Source of the DNA: Bacteroidota bacterium
GTDB lineage: Bacteria; Bacteroidota; Bacteroidia; SXHM01
Assembly (NCBI GenBank): GCA_947479755.1
Contig: CANKAM010000019.1
Span: 1-61,669, forward strand
Reading direction: 5' to 3'
DNA length: 61,669 bases
The notes beneath the pieces were generated by a model, which had not been told where the DNA came from, did no database searches, and was given only the letters and a program-made list of their open reading frames with translations. The first letter of the stretch is position 1, and each line of letters opens with the position of its first letter. Made by a program: the position numbers and the translations under genes. Below, in pieces: positions 1 to 8,210 of this stretch.

Positions 1-1017
1 CGGTAATCGGACAACACCTGCTGAACTTGTTACTAAATAATTAACCTCTCCGTTGTCGGCTTGCTGAGCGTAAAGGGTTTTTTGGTTTATTGAGTAAGAC
101 ATGGCTGAAAAGGTCAAGCCGGAATAAATACCCCACCTTTTTGAAACCTGACAGCCAATTTTTATTCCTGTGGTGTATGAAAAATCAGGACTTTCGGAAT
201 CTTTATAATCACCCTCTTGCTGATTATCGTTATGGTCATTATCAAGAAACTGTGAAGAATAAAAGTCGGGTGAAAATATTCCGGCTATTGAAAAGCGATA
301 TTTGAATGGCATCTTATCTTCAATATCGGGAGAAGTATTTTGCAGTGTTTGAACAGAATCCTTGTCAATACCTGCCATCAGCGAATCCTGATTTTTGTTC
401 ATGTTTTCGGCAGTATCTACATTGAGTATGTCAGTAGTTTGGATTTCAGGGAGAATTGTTTTTGCAATCTCATTTGTTTCAGCCTCCGCAATTAAACTTT
501 CATTGCTTACATTAGATGTAAAACTTGCAGAAACATTATTGTAATTCTGTTTGTAGGATTTATTGGCAGATATAGAGGATTCAAAATTGGGTTTCTTGTT
601 TTCTGTCTTATTAACCAATGTGTTTACTGTATTATTATTTTTCTCGTGGTTTATTTTTTTATCCGTTGGGTTTGGTGAAGTTCCAGAATATGTCACGCTG
701 CTATTTTGTTGCGCTGTTAAGGTTTTTGAATTTACGGAAGCATCGGTATTTATATTTTCTTTTGTTCCAATAGTGGAGATTTGATTGTCTTTTTTTGAAA
801 AATATTGACTGACTTGTAATACGCCTAAGCCAATTACTGAAATTGAAAGAAAAATAATTAAACCAATTAAACGCCTTAACCTTTTTTGAAACTTATTAAA
901 TTGTTTTCTGTCTAATTTTTTGTCAATGGATTCCCAGGCAGCCTTAGATGGAGTTATTTCAGATTCCTCAATTGAATCTCTGAATAATTTGTCAATATCT
1001 TCGTTTAGTTCACTCAT
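1..1017 (-). CDS. Partial: anti-sigma-like N-terminus, membrane helix, linker and outer-membrane beta-barrel-like domain
   Basis: An open frame starts with ATG at 1017 and stays open for 339 codons to the left edge, so the C-terminus is missing. Residues 1-45 are cytoplasm-like and charged (MSELNEDIDKLFRDSIEES), with a PSKAAWESIDKKL stretch that resembles the N-termini of Bacteroidota sigma-associated membrane proteins. One membrane helix follows at about 48-68, then a Ser/Asn/Thr-rich linker of roughly 160 residues. From about residue 230 there are alternating aromatic strands (YRFSIAGIFSPDF, WGIYSGLTFSAMSYSI) typical of an outer-membrane beta-barrel domain. The start overlaps the sigma-factor stop by 4 bp (ATGA), so the two are translationally coupled. 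Role inferred: membrane partner or regulator of that sigma factor. The barrel assignment rests on strand pattern only. Confidence 0.75.
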   Translation of the reverse strand, partial: MSELNEDIDKLFRDSIEESEITPSKAAWESIDKKLDRKQFNKFQKRLRRLIGLIIFLSISVIGLGVLQVSQYFSKKDNQISTIGTKENINTDASVNSKTLTAQQNSSVTYSGTSPNPTDKKINHEKNNNTVNTLVNKTENKKPNFESSISANKSYKQNYNNVSASFTSNVSNESLIAEAETNEIAKTILPEIQTTDILNVDTAENMNKNQDSLMAGIDKDSVQTLQNTSPDIEDKMPFKYRFSIAGIFSPDFYSSQFLDNDHNDNQQEGDYKDSESPDFSYTTGIKIGCQVSKRWGIYSGLTFSAMSYSINQKTLYAQQADNGEVNYLVTSSAGVVRLP

Positions 1018-1568
1018 CGTTCATTAGCTATCAATGTCAAAGGGCGTTGTCTTTCAAGTTTTCTCTTTAAAAAATTACGTGCATCTGAAAGGTTTGATTT
1101 TGATGTGCCCTCAGATATTCCTAATTGCTCGGCAATTTCTTTATGCTTCATTCCTTCAAAAGAGTATAAATTAAACACCATTTGATATGCCGGTGGCAGT
1201 TGTTGTATGAGTTCCATCAATTCTTTTGCAGTCATATTACTTATTATATCATCTCCTGATGCTAAGTTAGTATGGTTGTCATCAAGATTAATAACCAATG
1301 AAAGTTGATGTGAATTTTTAAATTTTGCTATCGCAGTATTTACCATTATTGTTCTTATCCATCCTTCAAATGAGCCTTCTTTTCTGAATTTTGAAATATT
1401 TTCAAATACTTTCATAAAGCCTTCTGTCAATGTATCCTCTGCATCTTCTCTGTTCCTTGAATATCGAAAACAAACAGTCATCATCTTTGGTGCAAATAGC
1501 TTATACAGCATATTCTGACAACCTCTGTCGTCTTTTATGCAACCGTCTATAAGTCCTGTTTCTGTCAA
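1014..1568 (-). CDS. RNA polymerase sigma-70 family factor, ECF type
   Basis: This 184-residue protein has the usual size and two-domain plan of ECF sigma factors. Region 2 spans about residues 17-80 (RYSRNREDAEDTLTEGFMKV, then the FEGWIRTIMVNTA segment). Region 4 spans about 118-172 with a helix-turn-helix (HKEIAEQLGISEGTSKSNL). The frame begins with TTG, with no better in-frame ATG nearby, so the start is a little uncertain. It overlaps the downstream partial envelope protein by 4 bp, an arrangement common for Bacteroidota sigma factors and their membrane partners. It should direct RNA polymerase to an envelope- or stress-related regulon; the inducing signal cannot be read here. Confidence 0.9.
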   Translation of the reverse strand: MTETGLIDGCIKDDRGCQNMLYKLFAPKMMTVCFRYSRNREDAEDTLTEGFMKVFENISKFRKEGSFEGWIRTIMVNTAIAKFKNSHQLSLVINLDDNHTNLASGDDIISNMTAKELMELIQQLPPAYQMVFNLYSFEGMKHKEIAEQLGISEGTSKSNLSDARNFLKRKLERQRPLTLIANER

Positions 1569-1678
1569 GTTAATATGCCCTTTCTTTTCTAATAGACATC
1601 TAATTTAACAAAAAGGTTGGGTGGGCTATACAAAAAGGTGCTGACAATAGCGAGGATGAAGAAGATATTTGTCATGGA

Positions 1679-2818
1679 TTAATTTTCACCCTCCATGTTT
1701 TTCATTTTCATTAAAAGGGTGTATGCGCCTTTGATAACGAAAGTTTTGCTTTTCATATCGGCACTGTCGGCAAAGGTTATTTGCGTTAAACCGTATTCGG
1801 TATTTTGTGTGGTTACTTCCTGCATTTGGTATTTTTTGTTTTCGATTTCGGTGAAAACATACTGCTTGCCTTCATAGCGGACCAAGCCATCATTAGGAAT
1901 TACAAAAGCGTTATTAGTTGAAACTTCTACTTCTGCATTCATATACATTCCAGGGATTAGGGATTTATCGTATTGCTCAAAGTGGCAATGAACTATTACG
2001 CTGCGGTCTTGGGTTAAATCTTTCCCGATTAAAATTATTTCGCATGGATATTTTTTTGCGGTGTTGCTGTTGGTGTAGGCAATTAGTTTTTGCCCGATGA
2101 AAAGTTTGTCAATGTCCTTTTCAAAAATATTCAGTGCAAGATGTATGTCGGTTGGGTTTACCAATTCAAAAAGTATGTCGGAAGGGTTTACATTCTTGCC
2201 GATGTTGACATTCACTTTTGAAACATAGCCGTCAATAGGTGAAACGATGTTGATGCTTCGTGATAAATTGTTTTCGTTTAGGTTGTCGGGATTGATGCCA
2301 ATGAGTTTTAGCTTTTCTTCCAATGATTTTACCAAGACTTTTTGCGAAGTATAATCGGTTTGTGCCTGTTGAAAAACTTTGTCGCTGCTGGCTTTGCTTT
2401 GGTTCAATTCTTTCTGGCGGTTATACTCGCTTTCTGCAAAGGCAAAATGTGATTTAGCTGTTAAATAATCCTGCTGTAATTGTATGTATTGCACGCCTTC
2501 CATTACCGCAATTACTTCACCTTTGCTGATGTGCATACCTTCTAAAAGTTTTGTTGACTTTAAATATCCGCCTAAGGAAACGCTTATGGAAACCATATTT
2601 TGAGGCGGCACTTCAATTTTACCGTTCACTTTTAAGAGTGATGAAATGTTGCGTTGCTCAATTTTTCCTGTTTTGATTTCAGAGTTTTTGAGTTGTGCCT
2701 CGGTGAGTTCAACAGTGGTTTCATCTGTGGTTTCTTCCGTTTTGGTTTCGGTTTCTGTAGTATTGTTGCAAGCGGTAAGTGCTGCAAATGCTATGAGAAT
2801 TATGATATATTTTTTCAT
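1679..2818 (-). CDS. Efflux RND transporter periplasmic adaptor subunit (membrane fusion lipoprotein)
   Basis: This 379-residue protein starts with a lipoprotein signal (MKKYIIILIAFAALTACNN, lipid-modified Cys at 17) followed by a Thr/Glu-rich tether. It then has the membrane-fusion-protein order: a barrel-sandwich half (VSISVSLGGYLKSTKLLEG, residues about 80-100), an alpha-helical hairpin (about 105-170), the second lipoyl half (NIVSPIDGYVSKVNVNIG), a beta-barrel and a membrane-proximal domain. It should link the inner-membrane RND pump to the outer-membrane channel. It is last of three closely spaced minus-strand genes with the HMA-like lipoprotein and the RND-channel fusion. Metal specificity cannot be read from this subunit. 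Confidence 0.92.
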   Translation of the reverse strand: MKKYIIILIAFAALTACNNTTETETKTEETTDETTVELTEAQLKNSEIKTGKIEQRNISSLLKVNGKIEVPPQNMVSISVSLGGYLKSTKLLEGMHISKGEVIAVMEGVQYIQLQQDYLTAKSHFAFAESEYNRQKELNQSKASSDKVFQQAQTDYTSQKVLVKSLEEKLKLIGINPDNLNENNLSRSINIVSPIDGYVSKVNVNIGKNVNPSDILFELVNPTDIHLALNIFEKDIDKLFIGQKLIAYTNSNTAKKYPCEIILIGKDLTQDRSVIVHCHFEQYDKSLIPGMYMNAEVEVSTNNAFVIPNDGLVRYEGKQYVFTEIENKKYQMQEVTTQNTEYGLTQITFADSADMKSKTFVIKGAYTLLMKMKNMEGEN

Positions 2819-2848
2819 TTTTTTGTTTTTATTTGTTGCCTATTCTAA

Positions 2849-3181
2849 TCAGTTTTTCGCTATACTACATGGCATTTTGTAGCTAAGTTCTGTAACGGTG
2901 TCTTTAAGAATTTGAGGGGATACTATTAGTGGGTCATAAACAATAGAAACTTCCTTTGTTTGCAAGTTAAGTATTGACTGTTTGACTCCTTTTTGATTAA
3001 ATAAACCTTCTTCAATTACCTTTTGGCACTTTTCGCAAGCAGCATCAGGGATTTTAACAATGAGTAACGAATCATTTTTACCCTTCATCAAGACTCTATC
3101 TTCATTCTTAATTTGATTGCATGATGTGTTTGTAATTAAGGCAATAATCATTGGCAGTAAAATTTTTGATAGCTTTTTCAT
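2849..3181 (-). CDS. HMA-like putative metal-binding lipoprotein with a CxxC motif
   Basis: This 110-residue protein has an N-terminal export signal ending near Cys21 (TNTSC); the lipobox is not ideal. The rest resembles a heavy-metal-associated domain: DAACEKCQKVIEEGLF carries the CxxC loop and first helix, followed by strands (VKQSILNLQTKEVSIVYDP) and a second helix. HMA domains bind soft or divalent metals through the two cysteines. An exported copy inside an efflux operon would suit a periplasmic metal chaperone or sensor that feeds the pump. It lies 5 bp downstream of the RND fusion gene and 30 bp upstream of the adaptor. The role is inferred; the domain call is moderately sure. Confidence 0.8.
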   Translation of the reverse strand: MKKLSKILLPMIIALITNTSCNQIKNEDRVLMKGKNDSLLIVKIPDAACEKCQKVIEEGLFNQKGVKQSILNLQTKEVSIVYDPLIVSPQILKDTVTELSYKMPCSIAKN

Positions 3182-3186
3182 TTGGT

Positions 3187-6100
3187 TTATTTATTGGTTA
3201 TGTAATTGAGTTGAATGATTGTTTTATTGAGTTCTTTTACAGCATCGGTATAGTTGCTTTGTATGCTGACTGCGTTGTTGATAAGCATTGTCCATTCGAG
3301 GTAATTGATGTCGCCATTTGTGAATTGTTGGTTGGCGGTTTTGGTGATGGTGTTTGCATTTTGCAAAGCAGTTTCTTCAAAGTATTTTACGGTTTGCAAT
3401 TGGGTCTGATATTGTTTGAACGCTGTTTCGTATTCTGTTTTGAGTGTTTGAAAACCCAATTGATAATTGTTTTCGCTTATCAACTCTAAAGTTTTTGAGG
3501 AATTTATTTTTGCTTTTTGTGAACCAAAAAACAAAGGCACTCCTATACCAAACTGAACAGAATTGAAACGATATGACTTTTGGTAATAAATATTATCGGG
3601 TCCTGTTCCTATAATACTTTGGTTGCTATAACCTATACTCAGGTTGGGTAATAATCTTGATTTTTCTAACTGTGTATTGATAAGTGAGAATTGTTTTTGC
3701 TGCTGCAAAACCTGAATTGATGGATGTTTGCTGATTGCAGATGTGTCAAGCGAGGCAGCGAAAATCATTTTCGGGTTTTGTGCTGACGGAATGAGAAGAG
3801 TTGTTGTGTTTAAGAGTAATTGAAATTGCAGTTGTAGGATTTCAATATCGTTTTTGAGTTGGTTTAACTGGATGGCGATTTGTCCGCGCTGCGTTTCGGC
3901 TGTGGTTTTTTCTAAAATGTTGCTTTCGCCTTTGGCAAACCGCAGGTTTGCTTTTTCAAGAAACGAAGCATACACACTGTCGTTTTGCAAAAGAATTTTT
4001 TGCTTTTGCTGCAAGTAAACCAGCAGGTAAAAAATATCGCTGACCTGCTTTTTGAGTTCGACTTCTTTTATTGTAATGTTCAAGACACTGCTTTTGTAAT
4101 TTTCGTTTTGAAGTGATTTTTGTTTTGCATACACAGTTGGAAAACTGATGGATTGCGAAATGCCAAACTTGGTGTCGTTATAGAAACTATTGATTTGTCC
4201 GTATTCGCCTGAAAGGTTTGTTTGCGGAATGTCAATGGCTGCGGCTTTTAGTTTCTTCTGATATTCTGCGTTTAACCTTTCATTCTTTACCGTTAAGTTG
4301 TTTTTCAAAGCGGTGTCAATTGCACTTTGCAAATTGATTGGTTGTTGAGCATTTGCATTTTGAAATGAAATGAAGAACAGCAATAGAATTGTTGTTGCTG
4401 CAACGGCTGGTTTGCTTTTAAATCCTTTCTCAAACAGAATGTAGAGAACAGGCAAAACAAACAGTGTAAGAAAAGTTGCGATGAGTAAGCCACCGATTAC
4501 AACGGTAGCCAAAGGTCGCTGCACCTCAGAACCTGAACCGTTGCTTAATGCCATTGGCAGGAAACCAAGCGAGGCAACAAGTGCAGTCATCAACACTGGT
4601 CGCAAGCGGTGTTTTGTTCCTTGCAATACAATTTGTTTTAAGTCGGTTTCACCTGCGGCTTTTATTCGGTTATATTCCGAAATCAAGACAATTCCATTTA
4701 ATACGGCTACACCAAACAAGGCAATGAAACCGATGCCCGCACTGATGCTAAACGGCATTCCCCGTAATGCTAAAAAGAATATACCGCCAATGGCTGATAG
4801 TGGAATAGCGGAATAAATAAGTAAACCGTGTTTGAAGGAATTGAAAGCGAAGTAGAGTAAAAAGAAAATGAGTAACAGCGAAATAGGGACGGCAATTGAG
4901 AGGCGTTTTTTTGCTGCAATAAGATTTTCAAATGCTCCTCCATAGGTAATGAAATAGCCTGCTGGCAGCTTTATTTGTTTATCAATTTGCGTTTGCAAAT
5001 CGTTTACGATACTTTGAACATCTCTATTACCGACATTGAAGCCGACAATAATTCTACGCTTTGCATCTTCACGCTGAATTTGATTTACACTTTCCTGAAT
5101 GGAAACATCTGCCACCTGATACAACGGAATTTGAGTTCCCTGTGGCGTTGGGATTAAAAGGTTTTGCACATCTTCCAATTCCTGACGATTTTCTTCTGCA
5201 AGGCGAACAACCAAATCAAAACGCTTTTCGTCTTCAAAAACTTGTCCGCTGCTTTGCCCAGCAAATGCGATGTTCACTACTCTGTTGATGTCGGAAATAT
5301 TCAAACCGTATTGTGCAATAAGGTTTCTTTTGTAAGTAATGATGAGTTGCGGCAGTCCGTCAATCGGTTCAACATAAATATTTTCAGCACCGTCAATTTT
5401 CTCTGCCACATCACCTAAGAGTTTAGAATATTTTGAAAGTGTGTCTAAGTTTTCACCGAAAATTTTACAAACCACATCTTGTTTAGCACCTGTCATCAAT
5501 TCATTGAAACGCATTTGCACGGGATATTGAAAACTGTATGTAACCCCAGGAACATCCTGTAGTGCTTTACTCATTTTTTCTGAAAGTTCATTCCATGTTT
5601 CGGCAGAAGTCCATTCTGATTTGTCTTTCAAAATAATCATAATGTCGGCAGCTTCCGTTGGCATGGGGTCAGTGGGAATTTCACCGCTTCCTACTTTGCC
5701 AATTACTTTTTCTACTTCGGGGAATTTCTTTTTTAAAATGTGAGCCGCCTGCATACAGGCGTTTGCCGTGGTGTTGATGTTGCTGCTTTGCAATACTCTT
5801 GTTTCCACAGCAAAATCGCCTTCGGGCAATTCGGGAATAAACTCACCGCCTAATTTTGAGAAAATAAACAAGGCAATAAGCAATAAACCAAAAGCGAGGG
5901 CAACAATGGTTTTTGGAATGTTCAACACTTTGAGCAAATATTTTTGATGAAAGTTTTCTAATACTTCCATCATTCTATCTGAAATATTCTTTTTGTGTGA
6001 AACAGTTTTGTTGAGGAACAAAGCACTCATCATAGGAATATAAGTGAGGGAAAGAATGAACGCACCGAGTAAAGCAAAAGCAACGGTCTGCGCCATTGGC

Positions 6101-7521
6101 TTAAACATTTTGCCTTCAATACCTTCTAATGTGAAGATTGGTAAATACACGGCAAGGATTATCAATTCGCCAAACACGGCAGCGTTGCGCATTCGTGTGG
6201 AAGTTTTGTAAACAATGTCGTCCATTTGTTGTTGAGAAACTTTTTGTTGTTTAGAAGTGTGCAACTGAAACATACAGGCTTCTACAATAATTACTGCCCC
6301 GTCCACAATAAGCCCAAAGTCCAAAGCACCTAAACTCATGAGGTTTCCGCTTACGCCAAAAATGTTCATCATAATCACGGCAAACAGCATTGACAAAGGA
6401 ATTACGGATGCCACAATAAAACCTGCTCTGAGATTTCCAAGAAATAAAACCAAAATAAGGATTACGATTAACGCACCTTCCAACAGGTTTTTGGAAACTG
6501 TGCCGATGGCGTTGTTTACCATTTTTGTGCGGTCAAGGAAAGGTTCTATTTCCACGCCTTCTGGCAAGGTTTTTTCAATTTGCTTAATTCGTTCTTTTAC
6601 ATTCTTAATTACTTCGTTGCTGTTGCCGCCTTTGAGCATCATTACTACTGCTCCTGCGGCTTCGCCTTCATCGTTGTAGGTCATAGCACCGTAGCGAATG
6701 GCATTACCTATTCTGACATCAGCTACATCGTTTATCAAAAGCGGTGTGCCGTTGGCGGTGTTTTTTACTACAATGCTTTTTATATCGTTAATGCTGCCGA
6801 TTAAGCCTTCGCTGCGGATATAAAGAACTGTTGATTTTTTTTCAATGTATGCACCGCCAGTATTTTCGTTGTTTTTTTCCAAAGCGGTGAATACATCGTT
6901 AATAGTGATGTTGTAGGATTTTAGTTTGTTGGCATCAATAGCAATTTCATATTGTTTCAACTTGCCGCCAAAGCTGCTTACATCGGCAACGCCTTTCACT
7001 CCTAATAATTGTCTGCGAACTATCCAGTCCTGAATTGTCCGCAATTCGGTTGCATCGTATTTTGTTTCATAACCGTGTTTGGCACGGATTACATATTGAT
7101 AGATTTCGCCCAAGCCCGTAGTAACGGGTGCTAACTCAGGCGAACCAAGTCCTTTTGGGATTTGCTCCTGTGCAAGTTTCAAGCGTTCCGTTACTTGTTG
7201 CCTTGCCCAATACACATCTACATCATCGTCAAACACGATGGTAATAAGTGAAAGTCCGAACCGTGAGAAACTGCGGATTTCTTTCAGCCCAGGAATATTA
7301 CTGTTGGCTTGTTCAATGGGAAAAGTTATAAGCCTTTCAATGTCGGGTGCGCCTAACGATGGTGCGGAAGTGATTACCTGCACTTGGTTGTCGGTGATGT
7401 CGGGAACGGCATCAATAGGCAACCTTGTGATTTCATAGCTGCCATAGCCAATAAGGGCTAAAATGAAAAGCCCGATGATGAGTTTGTTCTTTATAGAGAA
7501 CGCAATTATGTTATTGAGCAT
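3187..7521 (-). CDS. CzcA/CusA-family heavy-metal RND efflux pump fused to a TolC-like outer-membrane factor domain
   Basis: At 1444 residues this is about 400 longer than a normal RND pump. Residues 1-1030 are a full HME-RND protein: first helix, two porter regions and two sets of membrane helices, ending LFVLPVLYILFEKGF. Helix 4 carries DFGLIVDGAVIIVE near residue 400, the proton-relay pattern of the Zn/Co/Cd (CzcA) group; copper/silver pumps have Ala in place of these Asp residues. Near 1032-1050 there is a hydrophobic stretch ending ANAQQ that looks like a leftover signal peptide. Residues about 1050-1444 are a TolC-like coiled-coil channel domain (INLQSAIDTALKNNLTVKNE). The polypeptide therefore joins inner-membrane pump and outer-membrane factor; such fusions are known in Bacteroidota. 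Export of divalent metal ions is inferred. Confidence 0.93.
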   Translation of the reverse strand: MLNNIIAFSIKNKLIIGLFILALIGYGSYEITRLPIDAVPDITDNQVQVITSAPSLGAPDIERLITFPIEQANSNIPGLKEIRSFSRFGLSLITIVFDDDVDVYWARQQVTERLKLAQEQIPKGLGSPELAPVTTGLGEIYQYVIRAKHGYETKYDATELRTIQDWIVRRQLLGVKGVADVSSFGGKLKQYEIAIDANKLKSYNITINDVFTALEKNNENTGGAYIEKKSTVLYIRSEGLIGSINDIKSIVVKNTANGTPLLINDVADVRIGNAIRYGAMTYNDEGEAAGAVVMMLKGGNSNEVIKNVKERIKQIEKTLPEGVEIEPFLDRTKMVNNAIGTVSKNLLEGALIVILILVLFLGNLRAGFIVASVIPLSMLFAVIMMNIFGVSGNLMSLGALDFGLIVDGAVIIVEACMFQLHTSKQQKVSQQQMDDIVYKTSTRMRNAAVFGELIILAVYLPIFTLEGIEGKMFKPMAQTVAFALLGAFILSLTYIPMMSALFLNKTVSHKKNISDRMMEVLENFHQKYLLKVLNIPKTIVALAFGLLLIALFIFSKLGGEFIPELPEGDFAVETRVLQSSNINTTANACMQAAHILKKKFPEVEKVIGKVGSGEIPTDPMPTEAADIMIILKDKSEWTSAETWNELSEKMSKALQDVPGVTYSFQYPVQMRFNELMTGAKQDVVCKIFGENLDTLSKYSKLLGDVAEKIDGAENIYVEPIDGLPQLIITYKRNLIAQYGLNISDINRVVNIAFAGQSSGQVFEDEKRFDLVVRLAEENRQELEDVQNLLIPTPQGTQIPLYQVADVSIQESVNQIQREDAKRRIIVGFNVGNRDVQSIVNDLQTQIDKQIKLPAGYFITYGGAFENLIAAKKRLSIAVPISLLLIFFLLYFAFNSFKHGLLIYSAIPLSAIGGIFFLALRGMPFSISAGIGFIALFGVAVLNGIVLISEYNRIKAAGETDLKQIVLQGTKHRLRPVLMTALVASLGFLPMALSNGSGSEVQRPLATVVIGGLLIATFLTLFVLPVLYILFEKGFKSKPAVAATTILLLFFISFQNANAQQPINLQSAIDTALKNNLTVKNERLNAEYQKKLKAAAIDIPQTNLSGEYGQINSFYNDTKFGISQSISFPTVYAKQKSLQNENYKSSVLNITIKEVELKKQVSDIFYLLVYLQQKQKILLQNDSVYASFLEKANLRFAKGESNILEKTTAETQRGQIAIQLNQLKNDIEILQLQFQLLLNTTTLLIPSAQNPKMIFAASLDTSAISKHPSIQVLQQQKQFSLINTQLEKSRLLPNLSIGYSNQSIIGTGPDNIYYQKSYRFNSVQFGIGVPLFFGSQKAKINSSKTLELISENNYQLGFQTLKTEYETAFKQYQTQLQTVKYFEETALQNANTITKTANQQFTNGDINYLEWTMLINNAVSIQSNYTDAVKELNKTIIQLNYITNK

Positions 7522-7554
7522 GATTTATCAGTTAATGAAATGAATGAAAGTTTG

Positions 7555-7602
7555 CGGTGCGATAGCACCGTAAACAGTTTTTTTGTGTCCGCTTACGGAC
7601 AC
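7555..7602. promoter_or_regulatory. Two perfect hairpins between the His-rich gene and the pump gene
   Basis: CGGTGC-GATA-GCACCG (7555-7570) and GTGTCCG-CTTA-CGGACAC (7585-7602) lie in the 92 bp between the His-rich protein and the RND fusion. Each has a 4-nt loop. Neither is followed by a T-run on the minus strand, so neither is a standard terminator for the operon; they could be regulator palindromes, RNA-processing sites or dispersed repeats. Confidence 0.45.
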
Positions 7603-7613
7603 GCATACATTTA

Positions 7614-8000
7614 TTAACTAATTTTTGGCGGTTGCCAGATATTGCTTAGAAAAGCAGAGAAATAAATTACTCCATTATAAATTGAAGAGCATTTAACCTG
7701 AAAAATGTTTAGGCTTGGAATGGTGTATTGAATAAGATTTACAAAGGCAACTGAAACATGAGCCATTGCACAATCATTTGTTTTGAAAGGCAAATTGTCG
7801 TGTTCGTTGTGGTCGCTGTCAGAATGTTTTGGGGTGCTGCTGTAATGGTCGTCAAGAAAGTGATTAAATGATTTGTCATGCTCGTCTTGATGGTGTGATA
7901 GGTAGTGATGAATGAGAACGGGCAACTTCAAAAGCTGATGCAATTCTGTGTTTGCACACAAAAAGACAAAGAGAAATGATATTGCTATTAGCTTTTTCAA
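7614..8000 (-). CDS. Small secreted His/Asp-rich protein, putative metal binder
   Basis: This 128-residue protein has an N-terminal hydrophobic signal (KKLIAISFLFVFLCANT). The middle is dense in His, Asp and Glu (LIHHYLSHHQDEHDKSFNHF and later HSDSDHNEHD), then comes a hydrophobic segment near residues 85-105. It is first in line upstream of the metal RND pump on the same strand, so it may buffer or sense a divalent metal in the periplasm. No family is recognised with certainty. Similar short His-rich frames are often found beside cation-efflux genes in this phylum, which is family memory and not a search result. Confidence 0.7.
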   Translation of the reverse strand: MKKLIAISFLFVFLCANTELHQLLKLPVLIHHYLSHHQDEHDKSFNHFLDDHYSSTPKHSDSDHNEHDNLPFKTNDCAMAHVSVAFVNLIQYTIPSLNIFQVKCSSIYNGVIYFSAFLSNIWQPPKIS

Positions 8001-8210
8001 TGGGGCAAATGTATATAAAAATTAAGAGAAGAAATGTGCATGATTTTTACATTACAGTTCTTCAATGTTATTGCGCTCTTTTGCTTTGAGTTGTTTAAAT
8101 TGAGAGGGTATAGTGCAAAATTATCAATCAATTCCCGCCCGAAAATGGGATAAGCCACTGTCTTATCCACCGGAATTAAAGACCAAAGATATAAAAAAGT
8201 GAAAATGCCT
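8001..8210. other. Intergenic gap with a GGATAAG/CTTATCC hairpin
   Basis: No convincing gene is seen. An inverted repeat, GGATAAG (8148-8154) and CTTATCC (8162-8168) with a 7-nt loop, lies between the ankyrin-like gene and the His-rich gene. A 79-codon minus-strand frame crosses this gap but has no family features and overlaps both neighbours. Confidence 0.4.

Noticed and set aside
1589-1675. A 28-codon hydrophobic minus-strand frame starting ATG just after the adaptor gene stop
   Set aside because: Very short and with no support beyond a hydrophobic stretch; it could equally be chance.
3187-7521. Calling the pump a copper/silver exporter (CusA)
   Set aside because: The helix-4 motif has the Asp-rich Zn/Co/Cd pattern and not the Ala pattern of copper/silver pumps.
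8148-8168. TTATCCACC at the hairpin as a DnaA box
   Set aside because: It is a single copy with a mismatch to TTATCCACA and is explained by the inverted repeat.
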